A DNA stretch of 64,000 nt, taken from contig NC_081414.1 of the NCBI RefSeq assembly GCF_030272615.1, forward strand, positions 908,615,009-908,679,008. Direction: 5' to 3'. The notes beneath the pieces are model-generated. The model worked only from the letters and a program-made list of their open reading frames with translations. It was not told the origin of the DNA and did not search any database. Positions 44,515-56,170 of this stretch are shown in pieces. Positions within the stretch are counted from its first letter, which is position 1, and each line of letters begins with the position of its first letter. Source of the DNA: Cryptomeria japonica (taxonomy: Eukaryota > Streptophyta > Pinopsida > Cupressales > Cupressaceae). The position numbers were made by a program, and so were the translations under genes.

Positions 44515-46206
44515 CCATAGAGGGCTCCCTATGTATCAGTATTGTACCATTTTTGCATGATGATGCAGACACCTGTAGGTGCTTTTGTAGCCATATAATT
44601 TTGACATCATTGTATCATGACACTTTATGATTATATATATGAGATGATTCATCTTTGCGGCAGCTATATGCATGTGTACCTATATGATGAGATGTTCTTA
44701 TGTGATGTTTATGATGTGGATGCAAATATGTATATGATGCAATGCAATATTTTTGTTCTTTTATGTTTTATGTATGTATGTATATGTAAATGTGAATGTA
44801 TGAAATGCAGATGAATATGATAATTTAAATGTAAATTGTTCTAACAGCTGTTGTGTGCAGGATGTGATGCAGTTGTGATATCTATATGTATGTATGAGAT
44901 GCTTATATATGGTAATGCAGGTGCAACTACATGAAATGCAAATGTTTTTGGTGTGTCATTATACTCAGTCATGTGATAGCAGGCTACGTGGACTCGAGAA
45001 GGACGATGGAAGGAAATCAAGAAAGGGGGATGAAAGATAGAAGATATGAAAGTGAAAGAGCTTCTTGTGCATTATCATCATTGAGCTTTATTATGTCACG
45101 TAGGTTATGACAATCAAGGCATATGTTTGACCCAGAAAGTCATTGTACCTGTTTGCATGGAGATAAGACAGTCACAAACAAGGAATGCCCTAGTTCACAC
45201 TAGACTCACAGTGTCCTCATATCCTTGGACAAGTCATAGCATTACTAAGAGACAATCCAAAGACAGCAAATACAAATAGGTGACGATACCCCATCCTCGC
45301 CTTTCAAGTCAAAGACATCCTGGAGATAGAATCTCTAGTTAGAGATATCCCGGAAAAGCTAAAAGACATGTCACCAAAAAGATAAAATCAAAAGAAAACC
45401 AAGACTCAACACCAACATCCAATGTAGTCCTCAAGTTTAGTGTCTCTTGTCACTTGTATAAGTCTTATTTGATTGTGGTCACAATGTTTACTTTCACAAA
45501 AAGGATAGATAGCACTGAACCATATGTTGTCTGAGTCTATTGAAAGATTTGATTTGTTGAAGCCCATTGTTGTTGTTGTGTCTCATCTGAAGTTGACTGA
45601 ATCCATGAAACTAATACTTTATTGCGGAGAAGACAAAACTTTATTGCAGATTGTGCGCGGATAGACTGAAGGAAGCTAGAAGAAACTGTACTCCTCGAAA
45701 CATGTGATGTTCTCAGTTCCACACCCACCACTAGACGTAGGATTTGCCTTAGCCACAGATAGGATCTGATTTATTATGGATGGAAAGGGAGGTTTATTAT
45801 GAATGGCTAACCAATCTTAGGTAGATCAATAGCAAGCCATGATGGGAATGGGTAAGTTTATTATGGATGGATAAGATGTGAGTGTGTGCAAAGGATGAAA
45901 GTGAATCCTGAAGGAGGGAGGAGCAATATCTCTACACATGGCACTAGTGACCCAGTTTTCACCATGGTACTTGCCCAAGGCACCACCGAAGTGGTGTTCA
46001 CCGTTGGATGAAATTATTTCTTTTTACTTTTTTTGATTTGTCAATGTTTTTTTGTGTCACAAGGTGCCTATTTGCCAAGTTTTCACCAAGTAACGATTTT
46101 TTTGTTTTATAATTTTTTTGTATTTTTGAATTTTTTTTTTTTTTTTTTTGTATTTTTTGAAATTTTTTTTTTTTTTGTATTTTTTGAATTGGGATACTCT
46201 TAAGAG
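44515..46206 (-). other. non-coding 3' region of E12
   Basis: Between the end of the antisense gene and the integrase stop. No credible ORF. At 46020-46195 there is a T-rich tract (plus strand) with several runs of 9-13 T. GTGCCTATTTGCCAAGTTTTCACCA at 46070-46093 (20-base core CCTATTTGCCAAGTTTTCAC) matches E11 at 37323-37346. AT-rich YATATGTATG-type low-complexity sequence fills 44617-44960. Confidence 0.7.
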
Positions 46207-47193
46207 CTATGTGTAAAACCTATGAAGGTGCATGCTATTGATAGGATCCTCCAAAGGTTCACCTTCTATAGCTAAGAGCTGATATGCCCCAGATCCATAT
46301 GCTGCTGTAATGATGTAAGGACCAAGCCAATTTGGTTTGAACTTGCCCTTCTTCTCTCTGTTTTGCTGATTTTTAGGATTTTCTCTGAGAACCAAATAAC
46401 CTACCTCAAATGTGCGAGACTTGACCTTGTGATTGTAGCTGCGACTCATTCATTGTTGGTAAGCCTTGAGATGATTAAAAGCAGTTTGTTTTCGTTCATC
46501 TAGTAGTTCTAGCTCTTGTAAGCGAGAGATCCTATATTCTTCATCACTGATGATGTTTTGCAAAGAGACCTGTAAAGAGGGTAGCTTGACCTCAATAGGC
46601 AAGATGGCTTCAGCGTCGTAGACAAGTGAATAGGGTGTAGCTCCTGTAGGTGTGCGGACACTTGTGCGGTAGGCCCAAAGTGCAGGATTAAGTTGGATAT
46701 GCCAATTACGACCAACATCGTCGACTGTCTTTTTTAGGATATTAAGGATTGTTTTATTAGACGCCTCAGCTTGGCCATTTCCTTGGGGGTAATATGGTGT
46801 GGAGAAATGATGGGAAATATGGAAGCGGTCACATAGTTCACGAACATCCTGATTTTTGAAGGGATGCCCATTATCAGTGATAATGGAAACAGGAATACCG
46901 TATCGGCAAATGATATAGTTGAGGATGAATATAGCAATTTGTTTTCCAGTGACTTGTGTGAGAGGCACGACTTCAATCCATTTTGTGAAATACTCTGTGG
47001 CAGTGACAATGAATTTATGACCATTGGACGAAGGAGGGTGAATCTTGCCTATGAGATCAAGTCCCCACTGACAAAAGGGCCAAGGGGACGCAATTGGTTG
47101 AAGTTCTTGTGCTAGTGCATGTATGAGGTCTCCGTGAATTTGACATTGCTTGCATTTCTTGACAAACTCATATGAGTCTTTTTCCATATTTGG
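46207..47193 (-). pseudogene. E12 integrase
   Basis: The minus strand reads the zinc-site end CKQCQIHGD, then PFCQWGLDLIGKI (Asp), ATEYFTKWIEVV, YGIPVSIITDNGHPF (Asp) and STPYYPQGNGQAEASNKTIL (catalytic Glu present). Then WAYRTSVRTPTGATPYSLVY, ISRLQELELLDERKQTAF, and the C-terminal SH3-like part VGYLVLRENPKN, KFKPNWLGPYII and HRFYT. A TAG at 47191 (Trp in homologues) and a TGA at 46450 (probably CGA) break it. All three DDE residues are retained. Confidence 0.9.
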
Positions 47194-48188
47194 CTAGTAA
47201 TATCCAGTCCTAATGAGTTTCTTGGCCAAGGTAGGACCACTAGCATGCAGACCACATATCCCTTCATGTACTTCACGTAACGCAATCTGAGCTTTGTCGC
47301 TTTCTAAACATCTAAGAAGAGTGCCATCTAGACCTCGCCGGTATAGGATATCAGCTAAAATGACATATCTAGAGGATTGGCGAATAAAAGTTCGACGTTG
47401 GTTACTTGATAGATCAGGAGGTAGAGTATTGTCACGAAGGTATGTGAAAATGGAACCATATAACTGGGACTCGGGACCGACAAAACATATCATCTCAGTA
47501 GGCATGATCTCATATGAAGGAACCAAAAGGTTATCCACCAAGAACTCATAGCGGGTCTCGTTTGGAGGTAAATCAATCAATGAAGCAATTGTAGCCATGG
47601 CATCTGCGGTGCGATTCTGCTCTCTTGGTATTTGCTCAAAGTCTATCTTTGTGAAGTGTTGTTTCAGGTCATCCACCATTTGTTTATAAGGCATTAATTT
47701 TCATCTTTTGTTTGGTAATCATCAATTGCTTGACGGATGACAAGTTGAGAGTCCCCAAAAACATGAAGTTCCTGGATCTTCCATTGAACTGCACTTCGTA
47801 ATCCTGTTGTTAATGCCTCATATTCCGCAATATTGTTAGTGCAAGGAAATGATAAGTGGTATGATTTTGGTATAGAATCCCCTTGAGGAGTTATAAGGAG
47901 GATGTTAGCTCCTGCCCCATGCTGTGTGTATGAGCCATTAAAGTACAGTTGCCATGGCTTTCCATGTGACATTGTTAAAATAGATTCATCTGGAAATTTG
48001 GAACTTAGAGGAACATCATCTATCATGGGAGCATCTGCTAATTGATCTGCAATGGCTTGTCCTTTTATTGCTTTTCTGTCCACATACTCTATGTCGAATT
48101 CACTCAAGATCATTACCCATTTGGCTAGTCGCCCAGTAAGTGTTGCTTTATTGAGAAGGTATTTCAATGGGTCTATCCTTGCAACCAA
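47194..48188 (-). pseudogene. E12 second RNase H (Tat-type) and integrase N-terminus
   Basis: From 48188 (minus): KYLLNKATLTGRLAKW, IEYVDRKAIKGQAIAD, then the second RNase H: LYFNGSYTQHGAGAN (the usual LYFDG, Asp to Asn), NNIAEYEALTTGL (Glu) and LHVFGDSQLVI (Asp). A one-base loss in an A-run at about 47694 shifts frame. It continues IPREQNRTADAMATIASL and, after a spacer, GLHASGPTLAKKLIRTGYY (integrase zinc-site start). The additional RNase H is characteristic of Tat/Ogre elements. Confidence 0.87.
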
Positions 48189-49375
48189 CTTGGTTTATGA
48201 GTGAGCATTTAATGTCATAATTTCTGCGAAGCGAAGACCACGATGAGACATGCATGCTCAATTGGTGTGTAATTTAGCTCATATCCTACCAATGTGTGAC
48301 TGATATAGTTTACTACTTTTTCTTTGCCCTCAGCAATTTGTTGTGCTAAGAGTGCCCCCAGTGCTATTGGAGTAGCTGAGATGTATAGTAACAGAGGTTG
48401 ATCTGGAACTAGTGGCATCAGAACTGGCAGATTTAGAAGATGATATTTGAACGTCTGGAAAGCCTGTTGACAGTTATCATCCCATTTGAATTTGATGTTT
48501 TTATGTAGTAGGTGCTGAAAGGGATTACACTTATCTACAAGTTGTACTATGAATCTTCATATGGACTGGAGTCTTCCTTGTAAGGATTGAAGTTGACTAA
48601 TATTTCTTGGTGGTTGCATCTCCAAGATGGCCTTGACTTTTGCTGGATTAGCTTCGATTCCACTTTTGGATATAATGAATCCTAGGAGCTTCCCGGAGGT
48701 TACTCCAAAGACACATTTCTTGGGGTTTAATCTTACTTTTTATTTTTGCAACCGATCAAAGATGACTGAAAGTATGTCCAAATGTGTATTTCTGTCTATT
48801 GATTTTCCCAAGAGGTCATCGACATAATCTTCCACAGTTACGTGCATGAGGTCATGAAAGATAGTAGTCATGGCTCTTTGATATGTAGCACCTACATTAT
48901 TTAGCCCGAAGGGCATGACATTCCAACAGAAAGTTCCCCAAGGACAAGTGAATGATATTTTGTGTTGATCCTTGGGCGCGATCCTTATTTGATTATAACT
49001 AGAGAATCCATCCATCAATGATAACATTTCATGACCTGCTGTGAGATCAACAATCAAGTCAATATTTGGTAATGGGAAGTCATCCTTTGGACAAGCTTTG
49101 TTGATGTCTCTGAAATCTGTACATATTCTGATGCTGCGATCTGGTTTACTGACAGACACTAAGTTGGAGATCCATTCAAGATAATCAATTGGGCGTATAA
49201 ATCCGACGTCCAATAATTTCTCAAGTTCTGCTTTGACTAGTAATGCGACTTGTGGATGCATCTTTCTTAATTTCTGTTTCACTAGTTTTGCCCCCGGTTT
49301 AACTGTCAAATAATGCATTACTAAATCTAGATCTAATCCAGGCATATCAGCGTATGACCATGCAAAGTTGATTTG
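48189..49375 (-). pseudogene. E12 reverse transcriptase and first RNase H
   Basis: RVT_1 of Ty3-gypsy: NFAWSYADMPGLDLDLVMH, KMHPQVALLVKAELEKLL, DFRDINKACPKDDFPLP, FSSYNQIRIAP, MPFGLNNVGATYQRAM, and the active site VEDYVDDLL with YVDD intact (48812-48826). Then KKCVFGVTSGKLLGFIIS and the first RNase H PLLLYISATPIALGALLAQ, KVVNYISHTLVGYELNYTPIE. Stops at 49373, 48737 and about 48550; a frameshift near 48200. Confidence 0.9.
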
Positions 49376-50577
49376 TCATTCTTTGAAGAAACTTATAAAT
49401 TTTGACCTTTCTAACTCCATCAACGATTGAGCCAGGAATATGTTGTGTGGAACCTCTTTTGTACCAATGTTTGTTTTGATAGTCTCCTCTACCAACATGG
49501 ATGACTTTTCCTCATATGATGTTGGGAGAATGCCGATCCTTCCATCTTCGAGTGCCTCAGAGAGGTTTTCGCCCTCAGATATGTCCTTTCTTTTTACTTT
49601 TTTGGGGTCAGACAGCGCCACAGTGTGGTTTTTGCCATAAGACCCTTGATTTGTTCTTACTTTCACATTTTTGCGACTGGAAGGTCCGACACCCTCACCA
49701 AAATATGCCATGCTATTGAGTTCTATACTGTATCCCGCTTTATGGTCCCTAGGGGGGAGATCATCTCGTATGCCCAGATAGTCAATAAAAGCTTCATCAT
49801 TTTGGAATGTGTCAAACTGTGCAGACCCTTCATGATCCCAGTCAATGAGTTGGTTGTGAACAAGGGGAAGGCCATTAATGTCTTCAAAGTTGGCCGGGCT
49901 AAGAGTGAAGATGCAGTTATATTCAGGAATGTCAAGCTAATTATCAAGATCATCGATGGCACTCTCCTCATCACTCTCAATCACGAACAAATCCAAATTA
50001 TCATCACTAGTAGCGCATTCTGGGACAGGTGTTCTCATCCTATGTGATTTCAACCTAGAACCTTGAGACAAGGACTATGTGGAATCCTCACAGGTTGTTT
50101 CTTGACCAACTCTGAACTTGTTATAAAATTCCTCTTCTTCTGTTGGTTCATCTGGCTCTCTGAATATCTCGGTGAGCTTGTAATCACTGGAAGACTTGTC
50201 GGAACCCCATTCCCATTCATTGGAATCTGTGGAATAGCGATCCTCTTGTTGAATTTTGGCAGCTTTGATTTGCAAGGCTTCTTCTATCCTTTGGGTGTGG
50301 ACCTTGGAAGTTAAGAAACCAAGTCCTTTTGAGCGTTCCTTTTTGAAGGTCAATTCAGGTTGTAAAGGTTCAATGATGCCTTCCTTTCGTAACCCAAGAG
50401 GGCTTTTTCCATCATACCTGAATTTTTGTAGAATTTTGAAGCCTTTGCCATATTTCTCACATGGTAGACTAATGTGATTTTGTGTGTCATCTTCATTGTT
50501 TTTGTAAAGCATTTTGTATAAATCTTCCTCTTCTAGTTCACCCCATCTTTGAAAGGTAGTAGGGTCCCATTTGAGTA
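49376..50577 (-). pseudogene. E12 protease-RT linker with G-patch-like segment
   Basis: Minus strand, 50577-50075: YGKGFKILQKFRYDGKSPLG and KERSKGLGFLTS form a glycine-patch-like segment, as usual between protease and RT in Tat elements. An acidic stretch follows (EPDEPTEEEEF). 50074-49376 is acidic linker with a stop after the IDDLDN motif (about 49940) and FFKE before RT. A frameshift at ~50580 separates it from the protease. Confidence 0.8.
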
Positions 50578-51489
50578 TCACGAAGGACGCTTGTTAGGAT
50601 GTGGTCTTCCATATTCTTTTGGGGAACTCATGACTTGTTGTAAGTACATGGTCTGATTTAAAGTGTATTCCCCCATGCCTTTGTCTTGAAACTTGCCCTT
50701 AAGTTCACCCTGTTTTGATGTCGAAGGTTTTAAGGACTCAGGATCAATGTATGTCGAAGAAGGAACAGCTTTGCGATTATTGGGAATGATGGTCTCAGTC
50801 TTTGAGCTCGGGTTATTACAATATATGAACGGATTAGGATCATCGTTAACTGTTACTTCCACTCCATTATGAGGAAACTTAATGCATTGGTGATATGTGG
50901 ATGGGAATACCCTCATTTCATGAATCCAAAGACATCCTAGTAATATGTTATAAGTTAGATCTAAATCCAAGACTTGGCAAACCACATCCTTTGTAACTGG
51001 CCCAACTCTGAGAGGTAAGGTGACTGTGCCCTTGGATGAATGCTCTTCGTCATCATATGCCTTAATGGTGATTTGATTTGTAGAATTCATAGCCTTATCA
51101 GAATATCCCAATTATTTAATAGTGCTCAATGTGCAAATGTTTAGACCTGCTACTCCATCTATCAGGACTCTTTTTATTCGATGTTTGTGTATGAAGGCTT
51201 CAACGTGTAACGGTGCATTATGTGGCTGACTTACGGAGGCATCATCGGCCTCTGTGAATGTAAGGGAATGTGGAATGGAAAGGTATCCCACCATGGCTTG
51301 AAACTGGTCCACATTCAGATCAGTAGGAATGGCAGTATCTCTCAAGATTGTGTCAAGAATGGCTTTATGAGCAGGGGATATGCGTAATAGCTCAAGGATG
51401 GAGATTAGCGTGGGTGTCTTCCCTAATTGTTCTACAAGGTCATACTCAAGTTTGGTTGATGAAGAAGTGGTGTTCTTAGTTGGAGCCCC
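50578..51489 (-). pseudogene. E12 protease
   Basis: Minus strand: KLEYDLVEQLGKTPTLISIL and LRISPAHKAIL (conserved pre-protease), then IKRVLIDGVAGLNI, where the second Gly of Asp-Gly-Gly is Val. Then LGYSDKAMNSTNQITIKAYD, DLTYNILLGCLWIHEM and CIKFPHNGVEVTV. Stops at 51490 (CAA to TAA likely) and 51112, both in the gag frame. E11 keeps DGG at the same position. Confidence 0.86.
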
Positions 51490-53727
51490 TTACAAAGTGA
51501 TTTTACCTCGGCGAGTTGTAACATGGCATTCAGAGGTAGGTTTGGAAGAAGATCCAACACCTTTTAGGACAATCCTCGGTCTCCGAGTAGAATTCTTAGA
51601 GGCTTTGTCCTTCATGATAATGGTAGAGACATAATTGTCCATCGAGATGTGATTGATAGTTGAATCATAGTTGTAGGATGCTTTGGTATAGTTGGTTTGA
51701 TCCTCTGTGGCTTTAGCTTTTCCCTTGTCATGTTTTGGGAATGGTTCCTTAAACATCTCATGTTCTTGATTGGATGGGTGTCCTTCAATTTCAATATCAC
51801 CTTTATCAATGAGATCTTGTATGATGTTCTTCAGTCGATGACAATTTCCTGTCTTATGACCCTTTCTCTTATGAAAATCACAATACTCATCATCATTCCA
51901 CCAATTTAGCTTGACCTTTGGTTCATATGGAGGAAAATCTGGAACTGTGAATACCTTGTTTGCCACTAGCTTCTTGAAAACTGACTCAAGCGGTTCTCCC
52001 AAGGGAGTGTATTTCCTTCGTGATCTGGAAGTTGTTTGAGTATTCACTTGATTGTTTGTAGAGCTTGATCCCGAAATGATGAATTTGGGTCTCACTGTGT
52101 TGGCATCAACAACACCATCATTGACTATATTCTTGTTTTTGTTCCAAAATCTCAGCTTGTCTTTTCCCTTAAATTCATCTTTGTTTTCTTTGAATATCTT
52201 AATGACTCCTTGTTCAATTAGGACCTTCTCTGTCGCTAAGCCTTTTTCAATGACATCCTTGAAGATGGACAAACAAGCTTTTCTTAAGTCATAACCAATG
52301 TTTTTGTTAACATTCTGGGTGAACATCTTTACCATTTGTTTTTGTGGAATTTCACAAGAGCATCTGTTGGCTAGATTCCTCCATCTTTGTAAAAATGATG
52401 CAAAAGACTCTCCCTCTTTTTGCTTAGTATTGCACAAAGTAGTGACTGATATGTCTGTCTCTATGTTGTAGGAGAAATGTTGAATAAATGCCTCTGCTAG
52501 ATCAACCCATGACTTAATACTAGGTGGGAGTTGGGAGAACCATTCCATAGCTTGATCACCTAAGCTTTGTGGGAATAATCTCATCAAATATGTCTCTTCT
52601 GCTGCTACCTCAATGCAAGATATGAAAAACTGTCTTATGTGTGCCTTAGGATCCCCTTTTCCTCTATACTTATCAAATTTAGGTGTCACAAAGTGTGTAG
52701 GAAAAGGAGGCATTGGAATGCTCTTGTCAAATGGATAAGGACATATGTCTCTCATTGTGTATGTTGGCTTTGGTGTATTTATGTCCTCCATTTTCTTTTG
52801 TAAGTCCTTGATTTGTTGCTCCAAATTGTTCTTAGGTGGAGATCGACTCCTTGGACCATACCCCATGCTTGAGGCACCAATTGGAGGAGGAGAATGCTAC
52901 ATATATGGATGATATTGATCATACACATGTTCATATGGAGGAGGTCTATAGTGATGCTGCATATATGGACCACTTGGTATAGATTCATGTTGAGGAATGA
53001 AATATCTATTTTGTCTATGTATACCATACTCTACAGGCATGTCATGTTCTAATGTGTTGCCCCCAAATTTGACACGGGGTTTCCTTGTGTCCAAATTTTG
53101 AGCATGCCTTTGAATATCCAATTGCTTTGGTGGTTGATCCTTAGCATTTGTATGTGATTGAGCATTTCTGTCTGCATAAGACTTCCATAATGGTCTGCGA
53201 AGGTGAGTATCATATGCTTGACCATGTGTATGTGGGACCTCTGGTTTTTGAAGCAAAGATGATGGTGATTCAGGTACCATATGTGGTCCTCTATTGCCTC
53301 CACTATTAGGCCTTCTTTGATCCATGTTGGAGTGAGGTTGTTGCAAAGGTTGATTTTCCATTATTTGAGACATGTCAAAATCATGAGGTATTTTGGCTCC
53401 ACTTTGTGCCATCATTTGTAAGAAGTATTGTCTATCCCTCCTCATTATTTCCTCAACCAATCGATTGAAATGGGGATTCATAATGGATTCTTCCACATCT
53501 GCTGAATGTACAGAAAAGTTGTCCATATTGTCATTATGTGTAGCATTGTTGTTTGTAGTGTCCATGTTCTCAACATTTGGAATGTTTCTATAGGCATCCA
53601 TGTTAGGTAATGTAGTATGATCAGAATTGAAAAATATATCATTGTCATACTCATAAGAACTCATGTTTGCGGACTCTTGAGCCTCTTTAGTTTCTCTCCT
53701 AGATTTTTGAAGACGGGTTTCAACCAT
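51490..53727 (-). pseudogene. E12 gag
   Basis: Read from the ATG at 53727 (minus), starting MVETRLQKSRRETKE. A long polar N-terminal region (about 276 residues, Asn/His/Pro-rich) ends in an in-frame TAG at 52897. The same frame continues with the Retrotrans_gag domain: GDPKAHIRQF, YLMRLFPQSLGDQAMEWFSQLP, FASFLQRWRNLA. Then comes a Tat-type zinc motif YCDFHKRKGHKTGNCHRLK (CX2HX4-5HX4C). It ends at TAA 51490 in GKITL. Apart from the TAG, gag is open over 745 codons. Confidence 0.9.
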
Positions 53728-54224
53728 GAACTAGGTATTGACCGAGATGTGTGAGACTAGATGAAAAATGGAAAAATTATGGAAGACCAAGAGTTGGACG
53801 AAATGTAAATGAATCTGAAGTTTACTTTCAATGTCCAAAATGTAAGACCAAGTATGTATATAGTAGAGTAGGTGTGACTTCCAAAGAGAAGATAGTTTCT
53901 CTTGATGAGGTAAGTTGACCTTGACTCTAGGTAAGACCAAATGAGACCCAAAGGTAAGAAACCTTGATGAGGGACCACTTAGCAAAGTATTATTGTATGT
54001 AGTGTGTTGACAAAGTATGATGAGGACAAGCAAGTGACCTTTTGACTCAAGTTTAGACAATTGTGAATGTAAAGTGAGATGTGAAGCAATGATGGACTTT
54101 GTGAGACCCAAGGACAGGTTGACTGCTAAATGAAACCCTGGAAAAATGACCTAGGAAGCTCAAGAATTCCGAAACTGACTGTAGTTGTTTGCTGGACTGT
54201 AAAAGTTTTGTCAATTCTGAACAC

Positions 54225-54410
54225 AGACGCGCCTGTATACTTCATAGACGTGGTTTCCTGACACAGACATGGCTCTGTTTAACATAGATACGCTTCTAAG
54301 ATTTTTGTGGAAATTGCAATGTTGATTCTGGGAACATAGACGTGATTCTGCCCTTCACAGACGCGGTTATACAACACAGACGCTATTATGTCCGACACAG
54401 ACGCGTTTCT
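54225..54410 (+). repeat. CACAGACGCG-type repeats, array 1
   Basis: Eight degenerate copies of (A)CACAGACGCGNTT at 15-30-bp spacing, including CATAGACGTGG and CACAGACGCTA variants. Confidence 0.8.
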
Positions 54411-55629
54411 GCAAAATTTGTGCAATTTTTTCCTATCTGTGAAGTTGTTTTGTTGTAACCAAAATCTGATTGTTTGACTATTTTTCGTGACAAGAGGACA
54501 CAGTGTTGATGAAGACCCAATGTTTGCAAGTGTCTAGACTGAAATGACTCTAATAAAAGTGTGTTGTTTGATGTAAAAATGTTTTGCATACACTTGAAGA
54601 CACAAAAGACACAATGTTTTGCTGTTTGGTCTTGAATGTTTTGAATGTTTAAAATAAGTCAAGCACAATTCTTATGGCTGGCCCAGACAATAGTTGTTGA
54701 TCCCACATGGGGTTTTACCCCTGAGGCTACGCTATTCAGAGTAGATACTTAGATGCTTGACCTCACTAGCTCCACCCTCGGCACTCACTTCTCGGGTTAG
54801 CCAAGCATCAATCCCCACGAAAACTCCCAGTGGTGAACTTTGTATCTCTACTAAGAACCGTATGTGTGTGGGCCACTACCAGAGGTCTGACCTCCTACCC
54901 CAACAACGAGAAGGATTTGGGCCTCTAAAACAAAAAGGTGCTAGTAAGGGCATCTGCTCATGTGGCCATACATGCGAAACTTTCAGCTCTATAAATACAG
55001 AAGGCCCAGCCGTAGGGGTTACGCCCTACAACTGATCAAATAAATTTGATCAAACGGGTTTATGGGGAGACATAGTGTCAGTATGAACTAATCAGCACAC
55101 GTTATCCATAGTTTTCACCATGAATATAGTTGTTTATAGTGGTTCGGAAGAGGTGGGTTTTCCTCGCTACCACTTGGGTCGTTCTCTTCTCACTAGTAGT
55201 CCTAATGACCACACGGGAAGATAGGCCCTCTAAAGATTAAACAAAAAGAGCCTATTGCTCAAGACACAAAAGACAATGATTCAATTTTAGTGCACCAATT
55301 GAAGTGTTTGCTAGTCTATGAAAACAAGGCACACAATAAAAATCCAAAGACCCTTTCCAAGGACCTGCACCAAAGAGTTGTTAGTAGTTTGGATTGTTTC
55401 AAATAATCACCCCTTCCTGCAAGCACACAAGTTAGGTAAATTTTAAAACCCAAAAGACTTTGTGAAAATAGGGGCCTTCAACCAAACGATTTTGCTTTCA
55501 AGACAAGATGCACCAATTTCGTTAGCTGGACCTGAAAATGTTAGCTCAAAATAAACCAGATCTAAAACATTAAATGTAAGACAAAATGGCGAAAAATGAA
55601 AACGTAAAATTTTTTTATTTTATTTTTTT

Positions 55630-56060
55630 CACATAGATGCGATTTTACCTTACATAGATGCGATTCCACCCTACACAGATGCGATTTAACACCTCACAGA
55701 CACGTTTTTGTAAAAAAATGCAAAACAGAAAATCTTGCAAAGCATGGACGCGATTAAAATGATCACAGACGCGATTAAATTGCGCACAGATGCGATTACA
55801 CAACACAGACGTGTTTTTGCAAAAAAATACAAAATAGAAAATCCTGCAAGACACAGACATCATTAAAATGATCACAAACGTGATTAGATCTCACAGACGT
55901 GATTAAAGTGCCCACAGACGCGCCTATAATGAAAACCTGCAATCTGGAAAATGAAAATACTGCCAAAAACACAGACGTGGTTCAGAGGTTCACAGACGTG
56001 ATTCGGGAACACAGACGCGATCCGAAAGCCAAAAACGCGATCCAAAAGTGCGCAGATGCA
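55630..56060 (+). repeat. CACAGACGCG-type repeats, array 2
   Basis: About sixteen copies of CACAGACGCGATTNAA-like units, interspersed with a longer ~110-bp duplication (TTTTTGCAAAAAAATAC phrase at about 55706 and 55810). Many copies differ by C/T or G/A at the CpG, consistent with methylation decay. Confidence 0.82.
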
Positions 56061-56147
56061 GGAATATCAAAATGCTGTCGAAAACGTCAGATCTGCAACT
56101 TCAAAACACAAGATCTGCAACAAAAATGTTAAATACAAAAGGGACAA

Positions 56148-56170
56148 GAGTCCCACCGAGCATGCCAAAA
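56148..56170 (-). promoter_or_regulatory. primer-binding site of E12
   Basis: Minus TTTTGGCATGCTCGGTGGGA follows the LTR end. It is the Tat-type site, diverged from TTTTGGCACCCACCGTGGGG of E11. Confidence 0.75.

Larger units (their letters stand above)
53728..56147 (-). other. leader of E12, with two repeat arrays and a conserved block
   Basis: 2.4 kb between PBS and gag ATG without a credible gene. Array 1 (54225-54410, ~8 copies) and array 2 (55630-56060, ~16 copies) repeat CACAGACGCGATT-like units on the plus strand. Between them, 55185-55245 (ACTTGGGTCGTTCTCTTCTC and AGGCCCTCTAAAGA) matches the leader of E11 at 58793-58878. The plus-strand frame at 54757-55035 has no family features. Confidence 0.75.

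Noticed and set aside
44617..44814. 65-codon frame of Met/Tyr/Cys-rich composition
   Set aside because: Produced by TATATG/ATGATG low-complexity DNA.
37380..46195. Poly(T) tracts as LINE or SINE poly(A) tails
   Set aside because: No LINE RT or SINE head next to them, and both sit at the same place in Tat elements, so they belong to E11 and E12.
54757..55035. 92-codon plus-strand frame in the E12 leader
   Set aside because: No family features; part of the leader block and opposite to the element.
55630..56060. CRISPR-like array (repeats of ~12 bases at 15-30 bp)
   Set aside because: Plant retrotransposon leader; units and spacing are irregular and no cas genes are near.
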